DNA of 64,000 nucleotides from Hypsibius dujardini (Eukaryota > Tardigrada > Eutardigrada > Parachela > Hypsibiidae): contig LRSR01011562.1 in the NCBI GenBank assembly GCA_001579985.1, forward strand, positions 99,904 through 163,903, read 5' to 3'. This document shows positions 52,780 through 64,000 of the stretch, one piece after another (the stretch's first letter is position 1; each line of letters begins with the position of its first letter). Under the pieces are notes generated by a model that worked only from the letters and a program-made list of their open reading frames with translations, did no database searches and was not told the origin of the DNA. The position numbers and the translations under genes were made by a program.

Positions 52780-55700
52780 ATGGATAGAAAAGGTCGTAAT
52801 TCGGGAGGTGGAAGTACAAAGCCAAGAGCCAGTCGTCCGTCACTACCGTTTGTGAGTCTGCCGGAGAGTAGTTAACTCAATGGAGTGTTCGATTGATCGA
52901 TTGATTTTTATATAGGAGTGCATTCCTTGGAGAATTGGATTGATTGATCGATTGACTGCTTTTTAGCCGTTTTTCGTGAATTATTGTTTGAGATACTGCC
53001 TTGAGATGAGCGTCTTGTCTTTTAACCGCTTTTGAAAGTATTATTTTTGCGTTATGAAGTAAGAATGTCGTGTCATGTTGGTTGTTTTCATCTTCAAAAA
53101 CAGGTTGATTATTTAATGGAGTTGAATGGTTGATTGATTGACTGATGGAAAATGTTTTTGTAGCCGATGCAGATGCCAGGGATGGAGATAGACGAGGGTG
53201 ACGACGTCTCAGATGACGATGTTGCTGATGAGGATTTAGAAGCAGAGCTGGATGCGCTGATGAATGGGACAGCACCGGCCAGGAAGGCGGCACCACCTCG
53301 ACGCAAACCTTCACAGCAATCAGCAGTTGCACCGCCAAGGAAAGCGGGCAAGTACCTTCCTTCGTCTATCATTTCAATTACATCTACTTATTCTATGTAT
53401 ATGGGGTTAATTCAGCACAAATCAATAGATCGCAGTTTGTTTTTGATAAAAAAGTATCTTTTTTCTCTCAACGAGGATACAAAATGGTGGCGAATGGCCA
53501 TTTGAGTTTTTTTTTTCGAAAAACAATGTCGGCCCTGAGATTTCTGAACAATTCATCCAATTTTTTTCTTCAAACCCCTGCTTGCGATGTTATATTTAGG
53601 CTTATTTATTTCAAACGAATAACAATCCATTTTGGAAAATGTTTTTTCTTTCTTTTAAACCTTTGTTTTGAGCGTTATGCTTTTCTGGCAAGAAGAATTG
53701 ATAGTATTTTAAGGGCACGTACAGACAGTATTTATTTCCTTTTCTTGTTTGCAGCTGCTGCTGGGGCTAAAAAAGAAAAACCGTCCAATGGCGGCATTGC
53801 TTTCGCACCTCCTCGTGGTAGTGGTATGATGGTCTTTGATTTGAGCGCCATCGAAAGAATGGGCCAGGAGGACGACGATGATAAGGATATTGATGAAGAT
53901 GATCCGGAGTTGTTGGTACGTTCTCCCTTTCTCACTTTTAATGATGTCATTACAAAGAATGTTGGGTGGTATGATTAGGCTGAACTTCAACAACTCTCAC
54001 CAGATGTTCCCATCGAAGCGACTCCATCTTTTCAGCCAAAAAGCCATGCTCCTACAGCTGCTTCCTCTGGCGGTTCCCCGGATTCCACGATGCTGGCTAT
54101 GCTGCAGGAACGATTGGAGAATTACGAGGGAGCTCATCAGGTGCGTGAAACAGTTGGATAATTACCATGGTTATATCATACAGTATCTCAACCAATCAAC
54201 TGCAATCAAAAACAAAGAAAATCCAAAGCAAGTAATCAATCAATCAATCAATCGATGGACAGCACAACGGGATGAAACATTTTACCTTGGCTCTGTTCCA
54301 TCCCTGCTCCAACAACCGCCGTTGGACTGTTTTCAGATAGTTTCACCACCCCGTAAGACGAAAGGACATTTTGAATCTATTTTCCCGTTGCATTCCGATT
54401 ATCGGTTGCCAATCGATCAATCAGATTGTCGTCAATTAAATCTGTCTTCCAAGGGACTATGCGCTCAACCGTCAAATGAATTCCAAATATTCCTTGCCCA
54501 GTTTGTAGTTTTCCCAAAGATCCAGCCAATCTCTCTCCATTCAATAGATTTGCTCCTCAGCCGAAAAACAGCTCGGGCTATATCGGGATCAAGAGACTTT
54601 CTCCGAAGCATGGGAGTGAAAATATCATATCACACAAAGATTTTAAATAATTTAACGTATTTAAAAAAAATGAGACAGCGGAAAGTGCATTGAAAATTTT
54701 TCCTTCAGGATGCTGTTTACGAGAAGGAATCTGCCAAGGCGCGGCGTTACGAACGTTCAATTAAGGTTTGTCTACATTGAAAGAATACTTGTTTACAACA
54801 TCTTCAGTTGTGATATTCTTTCTAGACGATCAAAGAACAGATCACTCAGTGGAAGAAGGGTCAGCCTGTTGAGGAGGAAGATGTCCCGCCACCGGTCTTC
54901 ATCAAATCAGTTCTTCAGAAGACAATATCTATTGAGACCAAAGCTCCACAACCTCCACCGGTTCCTGCACGTGTGATTCCACCGGAGCCAACGAACTCTC
55001 TCCCGGTCTCACCGTCCCGCGAGCAAATCAAACAGCCAGCTCCTTTCCCTGCCTCTCCGGCTGCACGACCAATTCCGGTCCCAGTGAGTGCAGGTCAGCT
55101 AGAGAAGGCTGATCAGTCGTCGGTTGTGTCTGCATTGAAAGCTCGCCGTGAACAATACGTCCAGGCATGTGTGAAAGCCAATAAAGAGGGCAACAAGGCT
55201 CACGCTTATCAGTTTATGAAGATCTGCAAGGTTTGTTCTACAATATTTGTTATGTATCACATGACGAAACAACTTGTCTTTACTGTTGACTTGCTGTAGG
55301 AGTTTAAGGTCGTAATTGAAGCCGCGGAAGGCGGGCAGGAAATTGACTTGTCTGAAATTCCTCCACCTCCGGATCAACTCCCAGCAGACTTTTTCGAAAC
55401 AGCACTTGTGACGGGGAACACAGTTACCCAAGTAGACAACAAGTCACCCTCAACTAGTGAGAAAACCCCACCAGCTAAACTTGCTCAATCTGCTGATGAT
55501 GACGGTCCTGAGATTGATCCTTGTATGTACTTTCTTGCACGTCTTTGATCGGCTATGTTTGATGTTCAATTATTGCGGTACCTGCCTGCCTAACATGGTG
55601 ATGTCGTTGCTTGATTTTAGCTGACGTGAAAGCGGCTTTCAACGCCCCTGACGCCCCGAAAACGGTCCTGGAAGCGCTCCAGCAACGTTTAGAAAAGTAT

Positions 55701-58328
55701 AAATCCACACACGAAGAAGCCAAAACAGCTGGCGACTCTTCCAAAGCTCGACGCATGCAGCGGATCGTGCAGCAGTATCAACAAGCCATAAAAGACTACC
55801 AGGCTAAACGACACGTTGACTTTGCCGAATTGCCAACTCCGCCGGGTTTTGGGCCCATTCCGATTGGTGGTCCCCGTGCATCAAACAGTGCAGGTGGTTT
55901 ATCGCAGTCGCCGGCCTCACGTCCAGCAGTCATGGGTAGCGGTGGAGCTATCCAAGCGCCTGCTCGTTCCAGTATCGGCAGTATGGGAGCCGGTCATTCC
56001 TCCCGAGAGTCTCGGCAAGTGCAGCAGTACAACCTACTACAAGAACGGGAGAAACAGTTTAAGATGGCCGCGGTCAAGGCCAAGCAGGAAGGAGACCTGG
56101 AAACAGCAAAAATGTACCTGCGACAGATAAAGGGCCTTGAGCCCATGCTTAAGGTATAAATGTGTAAAGTAGATAGTAAATGTTCGCCTGCCCACAACAA
56201 ACTCACAGGCAGACAGACAGACAAACAAACAGATAGCTAGGCAAATAGACTGGGGGACGGACGGGCAGGCAGATAGATCAATAAACCAAGGGGCAAACTG
56301 ACATCTTGTTTGGCAAGCAAACAGTAATTTGTTTGTTTAGGCGTCAGCTAATGGGCTACCGGTTGATGTTGCCTCACTCCCGAAACCTCCTCCGGGAATG
56401 GGTCACGACACCGATGACTATGACGTAGTACAGTACGAAGAAGCTGGGGCTCTGCCGGGAAGCAGCGTCAAAAATCGTACAGAAGCCTATAGTCAACTGG
56501 AAAAAGATCTCGTCGACCAGGTTAGGCAAAGTGTTCTTTGAAAGGGAATTCGCCCTTACATGCGTTCAAATGTTTAAGCAACCGCTTTTCCAAATTCACA
56601 CCGCTTGTACTTTTGAAAAAGCTCCTTTACAATGTTCCCGCACTATTACCGGGGGAATGCAATACCGCTATGTTTGAGACATACTCAGTAATCTACACCA
56701 TCTGATCATAGTCTATTATATAGTTGATTGTTGATTGCTTGCGTTGTATGCTCTGTTTGGCCGATTGACTGTCTGTGACTGATAACTGACCTGTATTGAC
56801 ATGGACTATGCCGAAGATGATGGTCATCAAACGAAACATGTAGAATTTTTAGAATTCAGTTATTTTAATAAAATTGTATTTATATAAATAAAGGCTGTTC
56901 CAGGTCTTGAATATGGGCTACAATTTGAAACGAAAAATTCGGTATCTTATCTTGTCAAAAAGTTAATTTTTTATTACAGTATCTACTTTTCTTCAGCTGG
57001 TTTTGGATAAAAGTTTACATTTTAGTTTGGATAATTAATATTTCCCTGTCTGTTTCAGGTGGCGATGTGTGTAAGGAACGAATCGCACTTCAAAAAAGCT
57101 GGCGATATTCCGATGGCGAGAAAGTTTGAACGCTTCAATCGGGACTCGCGGAAGGATCTCGATTCGTTGAGGAGCGCTTATAAAAATAGCGCGTCTGTGC
57201 CGCGTTTCCATTATGAAACACGCGCCTTCACCGTCATCAAGTAATAGCAATTGTTCCATTATTAAATTGGACATTTTGTTTACTGTTCTTTTAATTTAGT
57301 TCAACCAAATCAAAGAATCCAATTTTAATATATTTCTAATTTATATTTTTTATGGGGAATTAGTTTTACTCATTTAATTTAATCATTTCAGTTACATTAC
57401 TAAAAATTACTATTTGTAATCAATTATTTGCAGTTGTGGTTTAGTCTTGAATTAAAGTGTCGGATGTTGCAGGTGTTGTCCCGAGTTGCCGGACAATGTG
57501 ATGGAGCTGAGTGTGATTAGAGGCTTGGGATACTCCCTTACCGGCTTTGCACCGACGGACTTTGTGACCTATGTCAAGTGGGATTTCCCTTTTCCAACAG
57601 TAAAAAGACTTCATCATTCCCTAAGACATTGACGGGAATGGTATAATAGTTAGGCTTTATCTTGGTCGTAGGAAGCACCACAGACAAGCAAGACTATGGC
57701 ATTCAAAGGAACGAATGAGCCAGATTACAGCACTACATTCACCATTAAGATCGATCGAAAGGCACGCTCTTTGGCCAGAGTTTTCAAAACGAAGGGCATC
57801 AAGTGTGAAGTTTATGTTAAAATGTAAGAAGAAGGAGCCGCGTCAGTTTGGAGTGTCACTTTGAGTGTTCCAATTTGTTTGTCTGTGCATCTGTCATGGG
57901 TTTTGTTTAGTATCAGTAGCGTACATCCTTCGTTTATTTGCCTGCTTGCTTGTCTGCCTACTTGTTTGGTTCGCCTCGCCTTTCCTCGTCTATCTTCTTA
58001 ACGAAATGTCTGATGTCTGTAGGTCCGGCTGTATTTTTAACTGTTTTTGTGCCCTTGTTTATTAAATTGAGTCAGTTTAAAGCGAACATTCAATAATCGT
58101 TGTTGTAGGGGTTTCTTGAAGGCCGACAAAGTCTTGGGCACTGTCAACATTTCCCTCGAGACACTGGAGACCAAATGTATCCACCACACCTCTATTGATT
58201 TGATGGAGGGGAAGAAGGCCGTCGGTGGGAAGTTGGAAGTTCGCGTACGGATACGTGAACCGCTGCTGAAGCAGCAGGTGGAGGAGCTTCGGGAGAAATG
58301 GTTGGTTATTGACCAATTTGTTAAATGA
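52780..58328 (+). CDS. CC2D1: Coiled-coil and C2 domain-containing protein 1 (CC2D1 / Lgd)
   Basis: Endosomal ESCRT-III regulator; Drosophila Lgd binds Shrub and limits Notch activation. Thirteen exons: 52780-52851, 53164-53347, 53755-53915, 53979-54140, 54709-54765, 54826-55230, 55300-55522, 55621-56153, 56341-56520, 57059-57240, 57473-57599, 57672-57823 and 58109-58328; 885 residues. Four DM14 repeats are visible: starting LQERLENYEGAHQ (about residue 180), LKARREQYVQACVKANKEG (about 316), LQQRLEKYKSTHEEAKTAGD (about 440) and LQEREKQFKMAAVKAKQEGD (about 570), each ending near a PPPP- or PTPPG-type turn. The C2 domain covers about 720-860, with KWDFPFPT, KGIKCEVYVK and LEVRVRIREP. An acidic patch lies near residues 30-50. 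Intron 2 starts with gc rather than gt. The C-terminal stretch after the C2 domain is short compared with human CC2D1A. Confidence 0.93.
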
Positions 58329-59504
58329 AAAGGCCTGTTCCTTTCTTTGAGCTTGCTTTCATTTCTGTGTGTTCTAAACGACTGACTCATTTGCGTCACA
58401 AATTACTATGTAAGAATTGGGTATATGAGGCCAAGCAGAGTCAATGGGTCCGGTCCCTACAGGCTGTGAGTCTTATGGTACGGTGATTCGATGGAACGAA
58501 GGTTTAGTGGCACGAAGGGTTCCGTGATACATTGGTTCGATGGGACGAAGGGTTCGGCGGTAAGAAGGGTGCGGAGGTACGACGGTTTTGGCGGCACGCT
58601 GGATTCAGTGCTACGAATGGTTGTGAAGGAAGCATTCGATTAGCCAAAAGCTCAATTACATACGTCTGATCAGTCGAGCTCACCACAATTGAGATGGAGA
58701 GCCAACGAAACGGCAATCAGAGATTTACGGTATTCAGTTTCAGATTTACGGTTCACGGTACTCAGAGGGCGAAGAAGAAAGATACAAATTAAGGACACAA
58801 ATAGAAGTTTTAGATGCTGAAGTCGGTCGCTTGACTTCTGGCTATCGTTGAGATTTGTTTGTCGATGCATATCGAAACACTGTAATATGCATAAAAAACA
58901 TTGGTTGTTTTCATTCATGCTCGTAAACGCTCGCACCCTACGAAACATTGTACCAGCGGGGAAATGAAGCTAGGACCTTATAGCACTGCATACTCTTGAA
59001 GCTTGGCCCCGTATATCCAATTCTTCCCAGTTACATTACTTTCCTTTTGTCACTTCATTAAATATGTTTACGTCCTCTGAAGGAAATTTCTCATGTGTGC
59101 AAATTTATCCTACGTTCCGAACAAGTCAGACTGCAGTACACATGCATGAGAAAAAAAACCCGGCATAATTGTAGTTGAAGACGTAGAGCGCAGAATTTAA
59201 AAAGATGTGTTTGATAATAAATTGAGGGGAAACTGTTATAACCTCTGTTCCATCTTGGATAAAACTCCGAAACTTCAATGCTTTTACGAAGAAATGAAAC
59301 GATTTTGATGGGCAATGAGGAAATATTCTGCAAAGAAAATCCCAGCGGTTTCTTAGAAAAGAGAAAAAAGGCAAGTCAGATCGATTATTACACAGTACGT
59401 AGCTGACCACGCAGACCCAGCCCATGCCGCATGCCCCACAGCCACACGTTTGGAGAGTGATTTATTTTCCACTTGTAAAAATTCTTTCTTTTCCTACAGA
59501 AAAC
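58329..59504. other. Intergenic, CC2D1 3' flank with a minisatellite
   Basis: No gene is recognisable. It contains a degenerate 16-17-bp tandem repeat (58483-58627) and, at the right, the upstream region of MARS2. Confidence 0.4.
58483..58627. repeat. Degenerate minisatellite, ~17-bp unit, about nine copies
   Basis: The unit approximates GGTTCGGTGGTACGAAG. Copies can be followed from the GATTCGATGGAACGAAG copy through GTTCGATGGGACGAAG and GGTTCGGCGGTAAGAAG to GATTCAGTGCTACGAAT. Lengths vary by one or two bases. Only short runs stay open, so it is non-coding. Confidence 0.75.
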
Positions 59505-61559
59505 ATGTCTTCTGCGGCGCGATTCTTCATTACAACCCCAATTTTTTATGTTAATGCGGGTAAGTTGTCACGGCTGAGCCTAGCGGAAGTCAGTTCCCAA
59601 TCCGGCAAGGAGTAGAGTCACCGTTATGTTATCAAGGATCAGTAATTTTTATCAATCAATCAATCGATGAGATATTACCGTAGGAGCTGAAAGGCTAGTC
59701 AAGCAAAGTCAAAAGATGCAACTCAATAGAACAATCAACGTATGGCTTGAACGGAAATATTACTGTTACTGAAGACGTGATTTGACTTTTCTCTGCAGCT
59801 CCGCATGTCGGTCATCTCTACACTGTCCTGATTGCGGACGCTCTTCACCGCTGGAAGAAGATGAAGCAGAATGAAACGCAGAGCCTCTTTTCCGTCGGCA
59901 CCGATGAGCATGGCTTGAAGATCCAACGGGCGGCGGCCAATGCCGATCCCAAGACACTCTGTGACCAAAATAGCCTCAAGTTTCGGCAACTCTTCCACGT
60001 CGCTGGCATTGAATATACAGATTTTATAAGGACTACTGATGCGAGACATGCCGTCGCGGTTGAGCACGCTTGGAATATTCTTAAACAGAAGAAGCTGATT
60101 GTAAAAGGTTCTCCTCTGGTTGATTGATCCCTTGGCGGTATTTAGCTGCTGTAACAAATGCTATTTGCAGGCAGTTATTCCGGTTGGTATTGCACGTCGG
60201 ACGAAGCTTTCCTTCCTGAGTCGCAAGTGCAGTCAGTGAAAGAAGCCGATGGAAGTGATGTGAAAGTGTCGACGGAAAGCGGTCACCGTGTGGAATGGAT
60301 GCAGGAGGACAACTACCTCTTCAGACTGGGCGCCTTTCAGGACGATCTGAAGCACTGGATCCGCCAAGAGCCAATCGCTCCGGCCAACTTCAATCAGCTC
60401 GTTGAGCATTGGCTTGAGGAAAGGGAACTAGCCGATGTGTCTGTTTCTCGGTCTTCCAACCGGCTCCAGTGGGGAATAGCAGTGCCAGATGATCCCTCTC
60501 AGCGCATATACGTCTGGATGGACGCCTTGATCAATTACTTGACCGTGTGTGGATATCCGGATGAGTCGTTCCGAAAGTTCTGGCCTGCCGATGTGCAAAT
60601 TGTTGGCAAGGACATCCTTAAGTAAGACAGGTTACCTCTCTAGCCGTTCTCTCTCTCTCTCTTTCGCTGACTAATGAAAGCTTTTTCGCGCTTGAAGATT
60701 CCATGCTATTTACTGGCCAGCTTTTCTCATGGGACTAGGGCTGGATCCACCAAGGAAGATACTTTGTCACTCTCACTGGATTGTTGATCATCGGAAAATG
60801 TCCAAGAGCATCGGTAACGTTGTCGACCCCTTTGACCGAGTAAAACGTTATACAACGGACGGACTTCGCTACTTTCTCTTGCGAGAAGGTGTGCCCCATT
60901 CCGACTCAAGTAAGTGTAGATTTGGTCTTTGTTGTTTCAACTTTCACATCTCACCTTCATATAATTCGGTTACAGATTACTCGGACGAAAAGGTGGTGGC
61001 CTACCTGAACGCTGAATTGGCTAATACGATGGGCAATCTCCTGAACCGATGTACGGCTCTGACAGTCAATCCTTCACAAACCGTTCCCGCCCGTTCCTCA
61101 GCTAGTGACATAGCTAGAAGTCTCGGAGGCGAAGGAAGTACCCTTATAGAAAATCTGACTGCTCTTCCGCGGATCGTGGATGAACATTACGAATCCTTTA
61201 ACTTCTACAAAGGCATCGAGGCGGTTATGTCGGTTCTGAGAGAGGCCAATACGTTGGTCCAGAATACCACGCCCTGGACGTTAGCCAACAGCAAGGACAG
61301 CCTTGATAAGGAGAAATTGCGGCATGTATTGTTTTTGGCGTTAGAAACGCTGAGGGTGTCCGGTGTTCTGCTCTCACCTGTCACTCCTACCTTGAGTAGT
61401 ATTTTATTGGGCAAACTGAGGTACGTCTTACCGGATAAGATGCTAATGGATGATTGGTCTGGCGATATGGCGGACAGGCCAATTGATGGACAAAAAGTGG
61501 TCTTTTTTAAACGAATTATGCCGGTTGAAAATAAGGTTGATCAGAGATCTAGCAACTAG
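59505..61559 (+). CDS. MARS2: Methionyl-tRNA synthetase, mitochondrial
   Basis: Charges mitochondrial tRNA-Met. Five exons: 59505-59559, 59799-60107, 60171-60621, 60698-60909 and 60976-61559; 536 residues, similar to human MARS2 (593). Class I signatures are present: [20 protein letters not shown] with the HIGH-type HVGH (residues 21-24), GTDEHGLKIQRAA, DFIRTTDARH, WYCTSDEAFLP, GKDILKFHAIYWPAFLMG and KMSKS (305-309). The zinc-binding insert of cytosolic enzymes is absent, as in mitochondrial MetRS. This start leaves only about six residues before the core. An in-frame ATG at 59424 would add 27 residues, which could be the presequence; an acceptor-like tacag sits 5 bases before the 59505 ATG, so an upstream exon is also possible. 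Confidence 0.93.
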
Positions 61560-62918
61560 AATGATGGCTATTCTAAAATGTGATATGCTCCGAGGAAGTT
61601 AAAGAAATGGGTTTATGGCTTCAGTCTTTGTAGTGTACAGTACCTCGTGATATGTTTCGGCTTCCCTTTTTACCTGTTTGACTATCCTGTTATTCGTTGA
61701 TTTGCATGGGGCTTGTACCAGTACACCGATATGGCGCCAGCCATTCACAACTTACAGTACAATGTGGTCCTCTTGTGAGAAATTGCGGTTAACTGATGGA
61801 AGGCAATGGCAATGGGACAAATGGATTTTTTACGGAGTTTGTAGCACTGACGGCTAAACTGACCCAAATGATGCTTTACAACAGACAACAACAAAAACGC
61901 ATGTGATGCTGCAGATTAGGCCAGGTCGAAGATCTCTGCGATTCAGACAGAGAGAGGAGAGAGGCAGCGGACAGAGTTTCCGTCCACTGTGCGTCGTATC
62001 AGCAGCATTACATGTACTGCATGTACGGTACTCAGTATTCACACCTCTGGCCAGTAAGCAGCACTTGTGTACTGTATTGTTCTCCTGTTCAGCGTAAAAG
62101 TTGATTGCACCACACTTGAGCTTCTCTCTTTTCCACTTCTTCTTGATTTGATTTCGAACGTACTGCGTCTGCTGGTCATTCCCTCCCCGACTTGTTTGTC
62201 ATTCTTCTCGCCACAGATTCATCTCATCGCCCATCCTTCATCATCCATCCATTTATCCATTTATTCATACAGGAGAATACTTGCTTTCCTGCTCTTGTTA
62301 CATTACTCGATTGTTGGTTCGTCACTAACTGAGTTCGATTTGGCAAATTGTTTAATGATACATATATTTCTGGATTTGCCGGCGGTGTGATTGATTTCAT
62401 TTGCATATTCAGCAGGCTGCGAGAAATGGATGGGAAAGCGCGTAATTAAGCCGGACCTTGTGAACCGGATTCGGGGCAGTCATACTAGTACTTGTAGTAT
62501 TGTGTGGAGTGGAGAGTGCTGCTCACCTTAAGGTTTGGACACGCTTTCTATCTCTTCTATTCGAACCATTAATCATAAATACGACTTTTTTTACAGATCG
62601 TGTAGTGTGTGTACGGTTGAAATGGCTTGTCTCAATTTGATGAATTATTATGACAGGGGTCACAACTCACAACTAAAGTGAATGCAGTCTTCGTTTTGTT
62701 CCATGGTGCCGCTGTTTTGTTTGCTTTCTTTTCCATTTTCGATCCTTGATGAATGATGGGGCAAACTGCTAGCATACAGTTACTACAGTAGTACTGTTTT
62801 GGATAGAGCGGAGACCATTGAATGAATAGATTAATTGATTGGTTGATTTTGTGAAAAGCAATAACGCCGCTATAATTTCTGTTTATTGTCATTCCAGACT
62901 TTCACAGGAAGAGCGATT
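61560..62918. other. Intergenic between MARS2 and the serine protease
   Basis: No gene is recognisable. The left part is probably MARS2 3' UTR. GTAC/CTAG palindromic words are frequent here (for example 61634-61641 and 62481-62492). Confidence 0.35.
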
Positions 62919-63610
62919 ATGAAAGTAGAACGATGCAACTTCCTCATCTGGAACATTTTCTTTTGTTGTTTGGTGGCGGTGAATGGACAGATGTACGGCA
63001 AGAAGGCTATCAAAGGAACGGACAAGATGATTGTGACCGACAGGAATGTCTTTCAAAAAGGTTCGTGCCGTTGAATGAATAAGAAAGAGCCCCGCTTGAT
63101 CAATGGACTGGTCAGTCATCACTATTAGCGACGCAGCCTGCTCTTTGTACTTTGTTCTAGTTCGTTATAGTTAAATCTCCAAGTTTCGCTTTCACTTTCC
63201 TTTTTCTTCTTCTTTAGCTGCATCTTTAGACAAATTGAGCGGTGCCTGCGATGCTGACGAGTCATGTGTCTTCAGCTGGGCATGTGACCGAATTCGCAAA
63301 CCAGTCCGATCGTGCTCGGGACCGTTTTACTTCTTCACAGTCTGCTGCAAAACCGCCAATTCCACAACCTATTTCGAGACCAAACCGGATTATTCACTAC
63401 CACCAACTGCCACAACCATCACTCAACCACACAGTACCGCTCTTCCCACAACATCAACCACTTCTATCGTGCCCATCCCAAATTCTGCTCTTGCTATTCC
63501 GAACCAGACAACTCTGGGAGGGCAGACTGCCGTGAAACCAGGTGGGTCGGACGGACGCTACACAAACACTTTGCAAATAAGCCGGCAGACAGATTGAGAG
63601 GCAGGCAGGC

Positions 63611-63645
<35 letters not shown>

Positions 63646-64000
63646 TGAGTTATTAGACAAACAAACAAACAAAGCTTTTTAGACGATTTTGTCTGTGTCT
63701 TTAGCATGTGGCCGAGCCCCATTGATGTCGCGCGTTGGCCGTATTGTGGGTGGCTCCGCTGCGCAGTTCGGCGAATTTCCCTTCCAAGCCATGGTGGTGA
63801 TTAAGGGCGCGGAGAAATGTGGTGGCGCTCTGCTTGACCACGACTGGGTCGTCACAGCCGGCCACTGTGTTGCCTCGTAAGGATCTCTTTGAACATACAT
63901 TAAACACTCGTACCAAACTTGACTTCTTGTTTAGGGCTTCGATTACTGCAGGAGATTTTATTGTCAAATTGGGCGTCTGGGATCGCACCCGAACAAACGA
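62919..64000 (+). CDS. Stubble-type secreted serine protease, 5' part (cut by window end)
   Basis: Secreted trypsin-like (S1A) protease zymogen. Exons seen: 62919-63060, 63218-63541, 63705-63876 and 63935 to the window end. The start MKVERCNFLIWNIFFCCLVA is a signal peptide. Next comes a six-cysteine knot, with spaced Cys in GACDADESCVFSWACDRI and RSCSGPFYFFTVCCK, of the kind in Stubble-related proteases. A Pro/Thr/Ser-rich linker follows. Then ACGRAP and RIVGGSAAQFGEFPFQAMVV give the activation site (cleavage after Arg) and mature N-terminus, and WVVTAGHC holds the catalytic His. Asp and Ser of the triad would lie beyond the window. Not a clip domain in the strict sense; closest named relatives are Stubble or related knot proteases. 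Confidence 0.9.
63601..63648. repeat. CAGA microsatellite in protease intron
   Basis: A run of GCAG then about ten CAGA/GACA units lies inside the intron between the second and third protease exons. Confidence 0.9.

Noticed and set aside
53878-54693. Plus-strand open frame of 271 codons
   Set aside because: It overlaps CC2D1 exons in the wrong frame and reads through the following intron; the true frame gives DM14 sequence.
56521-57058. AATAAA-bearing sequence in a CC2D1 intron, considered as a transposon 3' end
   Set aside because: Repeat boundaries and coding remnants could not be seen; an ordinary AT-rich intron is enough to explain it.

Overview
The window is nuclear DNA of an arthropod. 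Split genes with canonical introns (many only about 60-110 bp) rule out a prokaryote. The clearest lineage markers are an Imp-L2 type two-immunoglobulin secreted protein, a Stubble-type disulfide-knot serine protease and a bifid/Tbx2 gene. The small introns and about ten genes in 64 kb suggest a compact genome, as in some crustaceans or mites; the exact group cannot be fixed from the sequence.

Layout: (1) 0.4-11.4 kb, minus strand: a nine-exon Tbx2/bifid T-box transcription factor, including two very small exons (19 and 23 nt). (2) 11.4-19.8 kb: no recognisable gene, with GAGA-type repeats just upstream of Tbx2. (3) 19.8-21.8 kb, plus strand: a frameshifted, 5'-incomplete non-LTR retrotransposon with a restriction-like endonuclease (R2-like). 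(4) 23.8-26.4 kb, minus: a two-RRM RNA-binding protein of the alan shepard/RBMS family with a 14-nt exon. (5) 28.4-33.6 kb, plus: a YANK/STK32 kinase, with a long hairpin in its first intron. (6) 34.6-36.2 kb, plus: the mitochondrial rhomboid protease PARL. (7) 37.5-41.0 kb, minus: Imp-L2. (8) 42.4-44.9 kb: unresolved coding-like fragments. (9) 45.2-46.8 kb, minus: the SUMO ligase NSE2/MMS21. (10) 46.8-49.9 kb: repeats, including a second near-perfect hairpin and a tRNA-like element. (11) 50.0-50.9 kb, plus: INSIG. (12) 51.7-52.3 kb, minus: mitochondrial ribosomal protein mL42, head-to-head with (13) CC2D1/Lgd at 52.8-58.3 kb, plus. (14) 59.5-61.6 kb, plus: mitochondrial methionyl-tRNA synthetase. 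(15) 62.9 kb to the end, plus: a Stubble-like serine protease cut by the window edge.

These are independent single-copy genes, not a pathway cluster. Three encode mitochondrial proteins (PARL, mL42, MARS2). Exon-intron structures were built by hand from splice consensus, reading frame and family similarity; coding sums divide by three for each full model. The main unresolved points are one STK32 junction, the last exons of Imp-L2 and mL42, and the 42-45 kb fragments.
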